In this document: one piece after another, positions 27,503-35,826 of the stretch
Layout: every line of letters begins with the position of its first letter
How positions within the stretch are numbered: position 1 is the first letter of the stretch
Assembly (NCBI GenBank): GCA_030584025.1
Contig: CP129487.1
Coordinates: 2,418,001 to 2,482,000 of the forward strand
DNA: 64,000 bases
Origin: Cyclobacteriaceae bacterium
GTDB taxonomy: Bacteria > Bacteroidota > Bacteroidia > Cytophagales > Cyclobacteriaceae
Direction of reading: 5' to 3'
Position numbers and translations under genes: made by a program
Notes under the pieces: model-generated
Seen by the model: the letters and a program-made list of their open reading frames with translations, nothing else
Told to the model about the DNA's origin: nothing
The model's database searches: none

Positions 27503-28192
27503 CTATATATGAAATTGTTCTTTGATGTTCTCTGTAACCACTTTACCGTCAAACAGGTTAACAATGCGGTGCGCGTAGTTGGCATCGTAAGGTGAGTGTG
27601 TTACCATGATGATGGTTGTTCCCTCTTCATTTAATTGAGAAAGAAGCTTCATTACTTCTTCGCCATTAGCTGAATCCAGGTTACCAGTAGGTTCATCGGC
27701 CAGAATTACTTTTGGCTTTGCTACAATGGCACGCGAAATAGCCACACGCTGTTGCTGACCACCTGAAAGTTGCTGTGGGAAGTGATTTTTCCGGTGCATA
27801 ATGTTCATGCGCTCCAATACTTCCTCTACGCGTTGCTTCCGCTCAGCTGCAGGTACTTTCATATACAACAATGGAAGCTCAACGTTTTCAAACACAGTTA
27901 GTTCATCAATGAGGTTAAAGCTTTGAAATACAAAACCAATTGAACCTTTACGCAACTGTGCCCGCTGACGCTCAGAGTATTTGGCTACTTCGTGCTCACC
28001 GAAATGGTATTCTCCGTTGCTGGGGTTATCCAGCAAGCCCAGAATATTCAATAAGGTTGATTTACCGCAACCGGAAGGGCCCATGATGGCTACAAACTCG
28101 CCATCTTTAATCTCCAGGTTAATATTGCTCAGGGCAGTAGTCTCTACCTCTTCGGTAGTGTATACTTTTTCAAGATTTTTTAGTTTAATCAT
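27503..28192 (-). CDS. ABC transporter ATP-binding protein (MacB/LolD type)
   Basis: The 229-residue ATPase has Walker A GPSGCGKSTLLN (about residues 39-50), the Q-loop in FVFQSFNLIDELTVFENVELPL, signature LSGGQQQRVAIS, Walker B VILADEPTGNLD and the switch His in MVTHSP. This is the MacB/LolD subfamily that works with FtsX-fold permeases. It sits between the HlyD adaptor and three permeases and is the only ATPase gene here, so it probably serves all three. Confidence 0.95.
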   Translation of the reverse strand: MIKLKNLEKVYTTEEVETTALSNINLEIKDGEFVAIMGPSGCGKSTLLNILGLLDNPSNGEYHFGEHEVAKYSERQRAQLRKGSIGFVFQSFNLIDELTVFENVELPLLYMKVPAAERKQRVEEVLERMNIMHRKNHFPQQLSGGQQQRVAISRAIVAKPKVILADEPTGNLDSANGEEVMKLLSQLNEEGTTIIMVTHSPYDANYAHRIVNLFDGKVVTENIKEQFHI

Positions 28193-28283
28193 GGCTTGGT
28201 TATTTTCAGTGTTAGGATGTTTTAAATATGGATTTAGTTTTCTCTTACTCGTTTTATTTCAAAAGGTTACATGTTTTCGATTT

Positions 28284-29534
28284 TTAGTTCAAAATCAGCA
28301 CCTCATTGTTTCCAAAATTCTCATACGATGAAGTTATTACACGGTCGCCTGGTTGCAGTCCTTCAATTACTTCAAAGTGCTCGGTGTTCTTTCTGCCCAG
28401 TTTGACGCTGCGTTTAACCGCCCGGTTACCGTCAGCTTCCAAAACATATACCCAGTTTCCACCGGTATCCTTATAAAAGCCACCTACCGGCAACAATAAT
28501 TCCTCCGATGATTGACCCAGTTCTATTCGCAAACGCAACGACAAACCTCTTCGGATACCCTGAGGAGTCTCTCCTACAAAGTTCATATCAACCGGAAATC
28601 TTCCATTGGTAACGTTGGGGTACACATACGTTATCGCCAATTCATAGTTGTTATTCGCAAAACTGGTTGTGCCTTTCAACCCTTCTGTAATGCGGGGCAA
28701 GTAAATCTCATCAATTTCAACACGCACTTTATAACTACCCACCACATCTACCTGGCCTAAACGCTGGCCCGGGTTTACACTTTGGCCTGCGTCAAGCTGT
28801 GGTCGCGTAAGTTGCCCATCAATGGGTGCCCGAATAATCAGGTTATCCAATATTTTGCTTACGCCTTCCAAACTTTCTGTCATTTTTTGCTCACGGAAAG
28901 TAAGTTCACGCAATTGCCTGATCCGATCAAGGGAGTCATTTTTATATACTTCATAAGTGATCCGTCTGCGTTCCAGGTTGTATTTATAGTCTGCTTCAGT
29001 TCTTTCAAACTCCTGCTTTGAAATTAATTTCTTTTCAAACAGTTGCTTTTGCCTGAAATACTGAGGCTCAAGAATCTGTAATTGATTATCAATCAACGCC
29101 AGCGTTTGCCGTTGTTCCAGGTCATTTCGCGTAATCGCTAAACGGGTATCCCGCTGCCGGGTAATACTTTCGTTCAATTGCGCTTCCTGTTGCAAGACTG
29201 TCAATTCACGGTTAAGGTTGCTTAATTCAAGAATTATATCTCCTTTTTTTAGCATGGCTCCACTCTCAGCCACAACCGCTTTAATTGTTCCACCCTCAAC
29301 GGCATCAAGGTATACGGTACGGCTTGGCTCAACTGTTCCGGTTTGAGGGATAAACTCCTGAAATACACCATTGCTCACAGTAGAAATCGTTACTTTATCA
29401 CGTTCAACTTTCAGCGTTGATCGTCTGTCGGCAAACAATAATTGGTATCCAACAAATACAACAAACAGGGCAATGCCGCCATAGGTGGCTATCTTTTTTA
29501 ATGTCCAGGTCTTCTTTTTAATCTGACGATCCAT
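28284..29534 (-). CDS. HlyD/MacA-type periplasmic adaptor
   Basis: The 416-residue protein has an N-terminal membrane anchor (IATYGGIALFVVFVGYQLLF, about 15-34), a lipoyl/barrel-sandwich start (TGTVEPSRTVYLDAVEGGTI), a long coiled-coil hairpin (about 115-225) and the return strand IRAPIDGQLTRPQLDAGQSV, then a beta-barrel. It would link the inner-membrane transporter to the outer membrane. I chose ATG at 29534 over the adjacent TTG. A sigma-54-like promoter lies about 35 bp upstream. Confidence 0.92.
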   Translation of the reverse strand: MDRQIKKKTWTLKKIATYGGIALFVVFVGYQLLFADRRSTLKVERDKVTISTVSNGVFQEFIPQTGTVEPSRTVYLDAVEGGTIKAVVAESGAMLKKGDIILELSNLNRELTVLQQEAQLNESITRQRDTRLAITRNDLEQRQTLALIDNQLQILEPQYFRQKQLFEKKLISKQEFERTEADYKYNLERRRITYEVYKNDSLDRIRQLRELTFREQKMTESLEGVSKILDNLIIRAPIDGQLTRPQLDAGQSVNPGQRLGQVDVVGSYKVRVEIDEIYLPRITEGLKGTTSFANNNYELAITYVYPNVTNGRFPVDMNFVGETPQGIRRGLSLRLRIELGQSSEELLLPVGGFYKDTGGNWVYVLEADGNRAVKRSVKLGRKNTEHFEVIEGLQPGDRVITSSYENFGNNEVLILN

Positions 29535-29567
29535 CAATGCAAAAAATTAAAGTACACCAGCCTGTTG

Positions 29568-29582
29568 CCAACAAGTGTGCCA
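29568..29582 (-). promoter_or_regulatory. Sigma-54-like promoter for the adaptor-ATPase genes
   Basis: On the minus strand TGGCACACTTGTTGG matches the -24/-12 consensus TGGCAC-N5-TTGC with the GG and TTG elements in register and one mismatch (last C is G). The start codon of the adaptor gene lies about 34 bp downstream. The divergent gene encodes a sigma-54 activator. Confidence 0.55.
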
Positions 29583-29637
29583 AGTGCCATAAACTGGTCA
29601 TTAACCCGTATTAAGCCCTTATTCTGCCCTATTTTAC

Positions 29638-29651
29638 GTTCACATGTGAAC
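29638..29651. promoter_or_regulatory. Enhancer-like palindrome 1
   Basis: GTTCACATGTGAAC is a perfect 14-bp palindrome about 90 bp upstream of the predicted sigma-54 start site. It shares the form GTYCRCATGYGRAC with palindrome 2. Confidence 0.6.
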
Positions 29652-29657
29652 GAGTCT

Positions 29658-29671
29658 GTCCGCATGCGGAC
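29658..29671. promoter_or_regulatory. Enhancer-like palindrome 2
   Basis: GTCCGCATGCGGAC is a perfect 14-bp palindrome whose centre is 20 bp, about two helical turns, from that of palindrome 1. The pair lies between the efflux genes and the NtrC-type activator gene, as expected for activator binding sites. Confidence 0.6.
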
Positions 29672-29787
29672 ATTATCTTTTATATTTGCAGGTCCTATTC
29701 TTCGAAATTGCCCAAATCTGCATGAAACACATATCCGGTATCAACTTTGCCAAGTGTGCACCATTACCGGACAAAGACTGATCGACT

Positions 29788-31167
29788 ATGGAACAAAAGC
29801 ACGGCAAAATTCTGATTGTTGACGATAACGAAGACCTGTTGAAAGCCGCCAAAATGTTTTTAAAAAGACATTTTGCACAGGTAGATATAGAGAAAAACCC
29901 CGAGGCCATACCGGCTTTAATGAATAACGAAGATTACGATGTGATTCTGCTCGACATGAACTTCACCAAAGATGTGAGTAGTGGCAGCGAGGGGTACTAT
30001 TGGTTAGGTAAGATTCTGGAGCTTGATCCTTCAGCCGTTGTGGTTCTAATAACGGCCTATGGCGATGTGCAGATGGCCGTTAAAGCGATCAAAGCGGGTG
30101 CAACTGATTTTGTGCTGAAGCCTTGGGAAAATGAAAAGCTACTGGCTACGCTTTATTCCTCTATGCGGCTTCGCGAGTCGCGCGACCAGATTGAAACCCT
30201 GAAATTCAAGAATCAGGAAATCAACCAGGAGCTTAACAAGCGCTTCAGTGAAATCATCGGACAAAGCACAACCATGCAACGCATCTTTCAAACCATTGAC
30301 CGTGTTGCACAAACGGATGCCAATGTTTTGATATTGGGTGAGAACGGCACCGGTAAAGAATTGATTGCCCGTGCCATTCACAGAAACTCCTCCCGCTCAC
30401 ACGAAAATTTTGTTGGCGTAGATTTAGGTTCCATTACCGAAACACTCTTTGAGAGCGAACTTTTCGGTCATAAAAAAGGCGCATTCACCGATGCCAAAGA
30501 AGATCGCGCGGGTAGATTTGAACTGGCTAATGGTGGCACGTTGTTTTTAGATGAGATTGGAAACCTCTCCATGCCCCTGCAAGCCAAGTTGTTAACCGTA
30601 CTTCAAAACCGAAGGGTTAGTCGTGTGGGGGCAAATAAAGAGACACCAATTAATATTCGCCTGATTTCTGCCACCAACATGCCGCTGTATGATATGGTAA
30701 AAGAAAATCGCTTTCGGCAGGATCTACTTTATCGTATCAACACCATTGAAATTGAAATTCCTCCGTTACGCGAACGCCTGGAAGACATTCCGTTACTGGC
30801 GAACCACTTTTTAAAATACTACGCGGAGAAGTACAACAAAACAGTCAGCAAAATAAGTGATGCTGCCGCGGTGCGGATGCACAAACATCCGTGGCCCGGA
30901 AATATTCGGGAACTGCAACATGCAATTGAACGCGCTGTGATTCTCAGCAATAATCCGGTTCTTCAGCCCGAAGACTTTAACCTGTCAACCTCAGGGCCGA
31001 AAGAAGACGGGCAATTAAGTTTGGAGCAGTACAACCTGGAAGAAGTGGAAAAACTCCTGATCCGCAAAGTGCTCAAAAAATACAACGGCAACATTACACA
31101 GGCCGCTGCCGAACTTGGGCTTACCCGATCATCTCTATACAGAAGACTTGAAAAACATGGGCTCTAG
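29788..31167 (+). CDS. NtrC-type sigma-54-dependent response regulator
   Basis: The 459-residue protein has a receiver domain (ILIVDDNED, phospho-Asp in VILLDMNF, Lys in DFVLKPWE), an AAA+ domain with Walker A GENGTGKE, loop 1 GAFTDA (the canonical motif is GAFTGA), Walker B LFLDEIG, and a C-terminal Fis-type HTH (NITQAAAELGLTRSSLYRRL). It should activate sigma-54 promoters when phosphorylated by the kinase at 31237. It is divergent from the adaptor gene, whose upstream region has matching palindromes. Confidence 0.95.
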   Translation: MEQKHGKILIVDDNEDLLKAAKMFLKRHFAQVDIEKNPEAIPALMNNEDYDVILLDMNFTKDVSSGSEGYYWLGKILELDPSAVVVLITAYGDVQMAVKAIKAGATDFVLKPWENEKLLATLYSSMRLRESRDQIETLKFKNQEINQELNKRFSEIIGQSTTMQRIFQTIDRVAQTDANVLILGENGTGKELIARAIHRNSSRSHENFVGVDLGSITETLFESELFGHKKGAFTDAKEDRAGRFELANGGTLFLDEIGNLSMPLQAKLLTVLQNRRVSRVGANKETPINIRLISATNMPLYDMVKENRFRQDLLYRINTIEIEIPPLRERLEDIPLLANHFLKYYAEKYNKTVSKISDAAAVRMHKHPWPGNIRELQHAIERAVILSNNPVLQPEDFNLSTSGPKEDGQLSLEQYNLEEVEKLLIRKVLKKYNGNITQAAAELGLTRSSLYRRLEKHGL

Positions 31168-31236
31168 GCATAAAAGTTTCAGGATCAACCTATAAAGTTG
31201 AGGATTGAAACTTTACTTTTACATACATCATAACCT

Positions 31237-32589
31237 GTGAATAACGTATTCAGCGACTTTCGTTCCCGCGTCATTCTGCGTGTAATCCTGATCGGATTGA
31301 GCATGGGCCTGTTTGTATACATGCTCGGAAACGAAAATATGATTTTCGCGGCTATACTCACTTTCGTGATTATCATTCTTCAACTGGTGGAGCTCTTTCG
31401 TTTTGTGAGTCAAACCAACCGAAAGCTTACCCGTTTTCTCGAATCGGTTAAATATTCCGATTTTATTTCTGGCTTTACAGCCGATCATAAACTCGGAAGA
31501 AGTTTTAAAGACCTTAACCTTGCCTTCAATGAAGTATTGGAAGCATTTCGCAGAGCACGCTCAGAAAAAGAAGAGCATTGGCAATACCTGAACACCATCG
31601 TTCAACAAGTACGCACCGGGCTACTTTCTTACGATGCGGAGGGAAACATTCAGCTAATCAATGCGAACGCACGAAAGTTCATGAATATACAAGCGATTAA
31701 AAAAATTCATGACCTGAAAGAAATAAATCCTAAGCTCTATCAATCCATCGTAGAAACAGAAGCCGGAAAAAGTACGTTGTTCAAAGGTGGCAATGAATTA
31801 TACTTAACCATTCAAGCCACTGAACTTCGCATCCGCGGAAACGATGTAAGGCTGATTACCTTACAAAACATTCAACCGGAATTACAAAAGCAGGAACTTG
31901 AAGCCTGGCAAAATCTTACGCGCGTGTTGCGTCATGAAATCATGAATTCCATTACACCCATTTCCTCGCTCACTTCTACCCTTAAAGATGTATTGGAATA
32001 CGATCTTCAAAAAAAAGATGGGCACTACGAATTAAAAACTGAAGGTGCAGAAGATTTAAAGGAAGGACTGAACACCATTGAGAACAGAAGTAAAGGCCTT
32101 ATAAAATTTATCGATGCTTATCGCGAATATACTTCGTTGCCAAAGCCGAAATTAAAATCCATTCGACTGAAGGACATCATCGAAAAGGTGGCAACCTTAA
32201 TGAAGCCCGATATCAAGAAGCACAACATTAATTTTTCATACACGTGCTCCTCCGAATACTTGACGATACAGGCCGATGAGGAAATGATTGAGCAGGTATT
32301 GATTAATTTATTGAAAAATGCGGTAGAAGCATTGGCTGAAACAAAAAATCCGACTCTTGAACTTCGCGGCCTTTACGATGAGAGCTCTGTGAAAATTGAA
32401 GTAATCGACAACGGAGCGGGCATCATTAAAGAAGCGATTGAAAAGATATTTGTGCCATTTTACTCCACCAAACGCACAGGCTCAGGTATTGGCCTGAGCC
32501 TGTCGCGGCAGATTATGCAAATGCACAACGGCTCCATTTCAGTTGAATCGGAGCCAGATGTAAAGACGGTGTTTACGCTGCGATTCTAA
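31237..32589 (+). CDS. Sensor histidine kinase, NtrY-like
   Basis: The 450-residue protein starts (GTG) with two hydrophobic helices (VILRVILIGLSMGLFVYML and MIFAAILTFVIIILQLVEL). A PAS-like part follows (TGLLSYDAEGNIQLINANA), then the H-box LRHEIMNSITPISSL with the phospho-His, an N-box LLKNAVEAL, DNGAGI and GSGIGLSLSRQI. The two anchoring helices are joined by a very short loop, so it probably senses within or below the membrane. It follows the sigma-54 regulator by 69 bp and forms a two-component pair with it. Confidence 0.93.
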   Translation: MNNVFSDFRSRVILRVILIGLSMGLFVYMLGNENMIFAAILTFVIIILQLVELFRFVSQTNRKLTRFLESVKYSDFISGFTADHKLGRSFKDLNLAFNEVLEAFRRARSEKEEHWQYLNTIVQQVRTGLLSYDAEGNIQLINANARKFMNIQAIKKIHDLKEINPKLYQSIVETEAGKSTLFKGGNELYLTIQATELRIRGNDVRLITLQNIQPELQKQELEAWQNLTRVLRHEIMNSITPISSLTSTLKDVLEYDLQKKDGHYELKTEGAEDLKEGLNTIENRSKGLIKFIDAYREYTSLPKPKLKSIRLKDIIEKVATLMKPDIKKHNINFSYTCSSEYLTIQADEEMIEQVLINLLKNAVEALAETKNPTLELRGLYDESSVKIEVIDNGAGIIKEAIEKIFVPFYSTKRTGSGIGLSLSRQIMQMHNGSISVESEPDVKTVFTLRF

Positions 32590-32590
32590 A

Positions 32591-33085
32591 TCACCCTAAA
32601 AACTCATCCCACTCATTTCCATGATGGGTAGAGAGCTCGCGAAGGAAAAGCGAGTACGAAGGTTTGTGTGGCTTTTTGCGTAACGGCATACCGGCCTCCT
32701 CCGGGGTAAAGTCGCCTTTCTTCGCGTTACAACTTTTACAGGCAGTCACCAGGTTTACCCAGGTGTGCTGCCCGCCTTTTGAACTCGGAATGATGTGATC
32801 TAACGTAAGTTCTCTTTTTGTGCCACAATACTGGCACTCAAAATTATCGCGCTTGAAAATATTTTGCCGCGTAAGCGCCACACCCTTATAAGGGGCCCGA
32901 ACATACCGGTTTAGGCGAATAACGGAAGGCATGGGAAAACTTTGGGTTACCGAATGCAGTTTATGCCCGTTGGCGGGTCGTATCATTTCGCTTTTGTTCA
33001 GGTATACCAGCACAAAAGCGCGTTGAACGGAGCAAACCATTAACGGGCTAAAATCCTGATTAAGTACCAAAACCCGGCTATTCAT
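32591..33085 (-). CDS. HNH endonuclease-domain protein
   Basis: The 164-residue protein has the HNH/zinc pattern CQYCGTKRELTLDHIIPSSK, then GGQHTWVNLVTACKSCNAKK: two CxxC pairs bracket the DH dyad and an Asn. The N-terminal region (VLVLNQDFSPLMVCSVQRAFVL) is conserved in the standalone bacterial family. The substrate is unknown; no restriction partner is adjacent. Its end is one base from that of the convergent histidine kinase gene. Confidence 0.9.
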   Translation of the reverse strand: MNSRVLVLNQDFSPLMVCSVQRAFVLVYLNKSEMIRPANGHKLHSVTQSFPMPSVIRLNRYVRAPYKGVALTRQNIFKRDNFECQYCGTKRELTLDHIIPSSKGGQHTWVNLVTACKSCNAKKGDFTPEEAGMPLRKKPHKPSYSLFLRELSTHHGNEWDEFLG

Positions 33086-33157
33086 GCAGGTAATTTAGGT
33101 GCATTCTGTTTAGGATGCAAGACGGATGCAGCTCAGGATGGCTGAAAGCAGGTAGAA

Positions 33158-33958
33158 TTATTCAGCTAAAACCCTACGGATTTCCCTAAGGCTGTGCGTA
33201 TAAACTTTGGTATCGAGGTTTAAAATTCCCTCCTCATTGATGTGGTCAATTCTGACTTTGCCCGAGGCATGAATGATCCGTTCATTTTCCAGGTATATAC
33301 CCACATGATTTGGCTCTCCCTTTCCGGAATTCAAAAAAATTAAATCTCCGGGCTGTGCATCTGCCAGGCTGGCCACTGATTTTCCATACCGGGCCTGCTC
33401 AGCAACAGTTCGTCCTAAACGATACCCGCTAATCTTAAAGATCATCTGCACCAATCCGGCATCATCAATACCAAACAATGATTTACCACCCCATTGATAG
33501 GGAGCGTTTAGGTATTTCATGGCGATCGTTTTCAGGTAATCAGCTTCGCGTTTTACACCCAGGCTTTTTGAATCACCATTAAACGCAAACTGTTCCTCCA
33601 TCTTAAACAACTCTGAACCGGAGATGGGAATGATGCTTCCCATTAAAATCATCAACGGACTTTTGTTGTATAAAATGGTAGAGGATGGATCCGTGGTAAT
33701 CTTAAAATCAGCACGGTTGATGTAATCATAGTATTCCCTGGATATCGGATGATGCTGACGAAAGTCAATCCATCCTTCACACTGATCGTAATACATGTGA
33801 ATACGAAGCCAGCGTTTGTCTTTGCTTATTTCATGCACTTCATAATGATCCCCAAATAGCAATTGCGAAACCTGCTCAGCGCGATGAGAAGGTTCTGCCC
33901 GCATGGGCACTATGCTCAGCCTGCATACTCCGAATTCTGGTAGTCCGTTATTCACCAT
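33158..33958 (-). CDS. NlpC/P60 (C40) family protein lacking the catalytic Cys
   Basis: The 266-residue protein has an SH3-like N-terminal half (MRAEPSHRAEQVSQLLFGDHY…WLRI) and an NlpC/P60 C-terminal half (YLNAPYQWGGKSLFGIDDAG, then QPGDLIFLN and HVGIYLENERIIHASG). The family's nucleophile motif is GIDCSG; here it reads GIDDAG, so Cys is replaced by Asp while the catalytic His remains. It is therefore probably not an active peptidase as written. It overlaps the smpB stop by one base. Confidence 0.88.
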   Translation of the reverse strand: MVNNGLPEFGVCRLSIVPMRAEPSHRAEQVSQLLFGDHYEVHEISKDKRWLRIHMYYDQCEGWIDFRQHHPISREYYDYINRADFKITTDPSSTILYNKSPLMILMGSIIPISGSELFKMEEQFAFNGDSKSLGVKREADYLKTIAMKYLNAPYQWGGKSLFGIDDAGLVQMIFKISGYRLGRTVAEQARYGKSVASLADAQPGDLIFLNSGKGEPNHVGIYLENERIIHASGKVRIDHINEEGILNLDTKVYTHSLREIRRVLAE

Positions 33959-34416
33959 TAAAATTTAACCCTGCTTAGTTCCCGTTTTATATCGCGCTCT
34001 TTAATGCTGTCGCGCTTATCGTGTACCTTCTTACCTCTTGCAAGCGCAATCTCCAATTTAGCAAAGCCACGATCATTAATAAAAAGTCGGACCGGAACCA
34101 ACGTCAATCCTTTTTCTGAAACCTTGGCTTCCAATTTACGAAGTTCCGTGCGCTTCAATAACAGTTTGCGTTCTCGCCCGGCTTCGTGATTATAATGTGT
34201 GCCTTGTGCGTAAGGGGTAATGTTAATTGCCTTTACAAACAGCTCGCCATTATTGAAGTAACAATAGCCATCCTGTAGGTTAACCTTTCCTTCTTTAATG
34301 GATTTTATTTCCGTTCCTTTTAATACCAGGCCGGCAATGTATTTATCCAGCAACTCAAACTCAAAGCCTGCGCGCTTGTTCCGTATGTTAATATCATTTG
34401 TAAACCGCTTTGCCAT
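33958..34416 (-). CDS. smpB: SsrA-binding protein SmpB
   Basis: The 152-residue protein shows the SmpB pattern: NKRAGFEFELLDKYIAGLVL, GTEIKSIKEGKVNLQDGYC, the His in YAQGTHYNHE, LLLKRTELRKLE, and the basic tail ARGKKVHDKRDSIKERD. It binds tmRNA for ribosome rescue. It is between the hotdog protein and the NlpC-like gene in a minus-strand run from tsaD. Confidence 0.96.
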   Translation of the reverse strand: MAKRFTNDINIRNKRAGFEFELLDKYIAGLVLKGTEIKSIKEGKVNLQDGYCYFNNGELFVKAINITPYAQGTHYNHEAGRERKLLLKRTELRKLEAKVSEKGLTLVPVRLFINDRGFAKLEIALARGKKVHDKRDSIKERDIKRELSRVKF

Positions 34417-34421
34417 GTTAC

Positions 34422-34808
34422 CTATTGCTGAAACAATCGTGCAATTTTTTCCCGTTTCAAAATTTTTTGCCCGGTTTTACCTGTAGCTACAACCCGTTCT
34501 CCAACCCGGGCAATATACGAGCAAATCAATTCATGTCCAGTAATGCGATCAACTGTTGCTTCAATGGTAAGCTTTTCATTAACGAATGCCGGAGATTTAT
34601 GCTCCACACTCAAAAATGTTCCGATACCCTCTTCATCGTCTTCCCGCATGTCCAATACAAACAATCGGGTAGACCATTCAATGTCGCGGGCCAATGCAAA
34701 CGTTGAGCAAACAGGATGCACAACCTCACCATGGAAAGCTGCCATGTCACCCTCCTGAACAACACGCTCATAGATTTTCTGATCACCCGGTTTAAAAATC
34801 TGTTTCAT
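34422..34808 (-). CDS. Hotdog-fold thioesterase-like protein (FlK-like)
   Basis: The 128-residue protein matches the fluoroacetyl-CoA-thioesterase-like hotdog family: FHGEVVHPVCSTFALARDIEWSTR in the N-terminal half, then GIGTFLSVEHKSPAFVNEKLTIEA and a C-terminal strand VVATGKTGQKIL. A metabolic acyl-CoA is the likely substrate, but the specificity is not visible. It is 5 bp from smpB and 1 bp from tsaD, so it belongs to their operon. Confidence 0.75.
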   Translation of the reverse strand: MKQIFKPGDQKIYERVVQEGDMAAFHGEVVHPVCSTFALARDIEWSTRLFVLDMREDDEEGIGTFLSVEHKSPAFVNEKLTIEATVDRITGHELICSYIARVGERVVATGKTGQKILKREKIARLFQQ

Positions 34809-34809
34809 A

Positions 34810-35826
34810 CTAAATGGGCATTCGGGCTAATGGTGAAACTTCCAAGGTACTGAATATTCCCTTTTGATATTGATAATGAGCAGCCATGGCAATCATGCCT
34901 GCATTATCTGTGCAATATTCAAACGCGGGTATAAACAAATCCCAATTATTATTCACGGCCAGTTCTTTTAATGCATTCCTTAGCCCAGAGTTAGCTGAAA
35001 CACCACCCGCTATTGCAATTTGTTTAATGCCTGTTTCTTCGCTGGCCTGTACCAGCTTTTCCGTAAGCATGGTAACCAAGTGATGCTGAATGCTGGCACA
35101 AATGTCGTTCAGGTTTTCTTCAACAAAAGCTGGGTTCTTTTTGCGCTCATCACGAATGAAATACAGAAATGCTGTTTTAATACCGCTGAATGAAAAATCA
35201 AGGCCAGGCATACTTGTTTTAGAAAATGCATATGCTTTTGGATTTCCAGACTGTGCATATTTATCGATTAACGGCCCACCGGGATAAGGCAACCCCATAA
35301 TTTTTGCTGCTTTGTCAAAGGCCTCCCCTACAGCATCATCTTGCGTTTCACCTATTACTTCCATATCCAGATAGTCCTTCACTACAATCAACTGTGTGTG
35401 CCCGCCACTTACCGTTAAACACAGGAACGGAAAGGCTGGTTTAGGTTCATCGATAAAGTGCGACAACACGTGAGCCCGCATGTGGTTTACTTCTATCAGG
35501 GGTTTATTCAGTGCAAGCGCAAAGCCCTTCACAAAAGAAACACCCACCAGTAAAGAACCCATTAACCCCGGCCCACGGGTAAATGCCAGGGCATCTATCT
35601 CAGCCAAAGATACACCAGCCGAAGTCAGCGCCTCCTCAACCACCATAACGATATTTCGTTGGTGTGCACGTGATGCGAGTTCAGGCACCACCCCCCCATA
35701 TTTCTGATGCACTGCCTGTGTAGCGATAATATTATTGAGTACCTTGCCGTTTCTAATTAACGCGGCAGATGTTTCATCGCACGATGATTCAATGGCAAGT
35801 ATGACGGGACCTACGGGTTGAAACAT
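34810..35826 (-). CDS. tsaD: tRNA N6-adenosine threonylcarbamoyltransferase TsaD
   Basis: The 338-residue protein begins MFQPVGPVILAIESSCDETS and has the metal-binding NHMRAHVLSHF motif, CLTVSGGHTQL and AIAGGVSANSGLR, all typical of the TsaD/Kae1 ATPase fold. It completes t6A37 modification of ANN-decoding tRNAs. I chose the ATG at 35826; upstream codons are non-ATG and would reach into the divergent tamB gene. This start codon overlaps the tamB start codon in opposite orientation. Confidence 0.95.
   Translation of the reverse strand: MFQPVGPVILAIESSCDETSAALIRNGKVLNNIIATQAVHQKYGGVVPELASRAHQRNIVMVVEEALTSAGVSLAEIDALAFTRGPGLMGSLLVGVSFVKGFALALNKPLIEVNHMRAHVLSHFIDEPKPAFPFLCLTVSGGHTQLIVVKDYLDMEVIGETQDDAVGEAFDKAAKIMGLPYPGGPLIDKYAQSGNPKAYAFSKTSMPGLDFSFSGIKTAFLYFIRDERKKNPAFVEENLNDICASIQHHLVTMLTEKLVQASEETGIKQIAIAGGVSANSGLRNALKELAVNNNWDLFIPAFEYCTDNAGMIAMAAHYQYQKGIFSTLEVSPLARMPI

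Noticed and set aside
27328..27585. 85-aa minus-strand ORF crossing the end of the ABC ATPase gene
   Set aside because: It overlaps the ATPase in another frame and spans its terminator.
29788..31167. GAFTDA instead of GAFTGA in the NtrC-type regulator
   Set aside because: This variant is common among Bacteroidota activators as far as I recall and does not by itself suggest loss of function.
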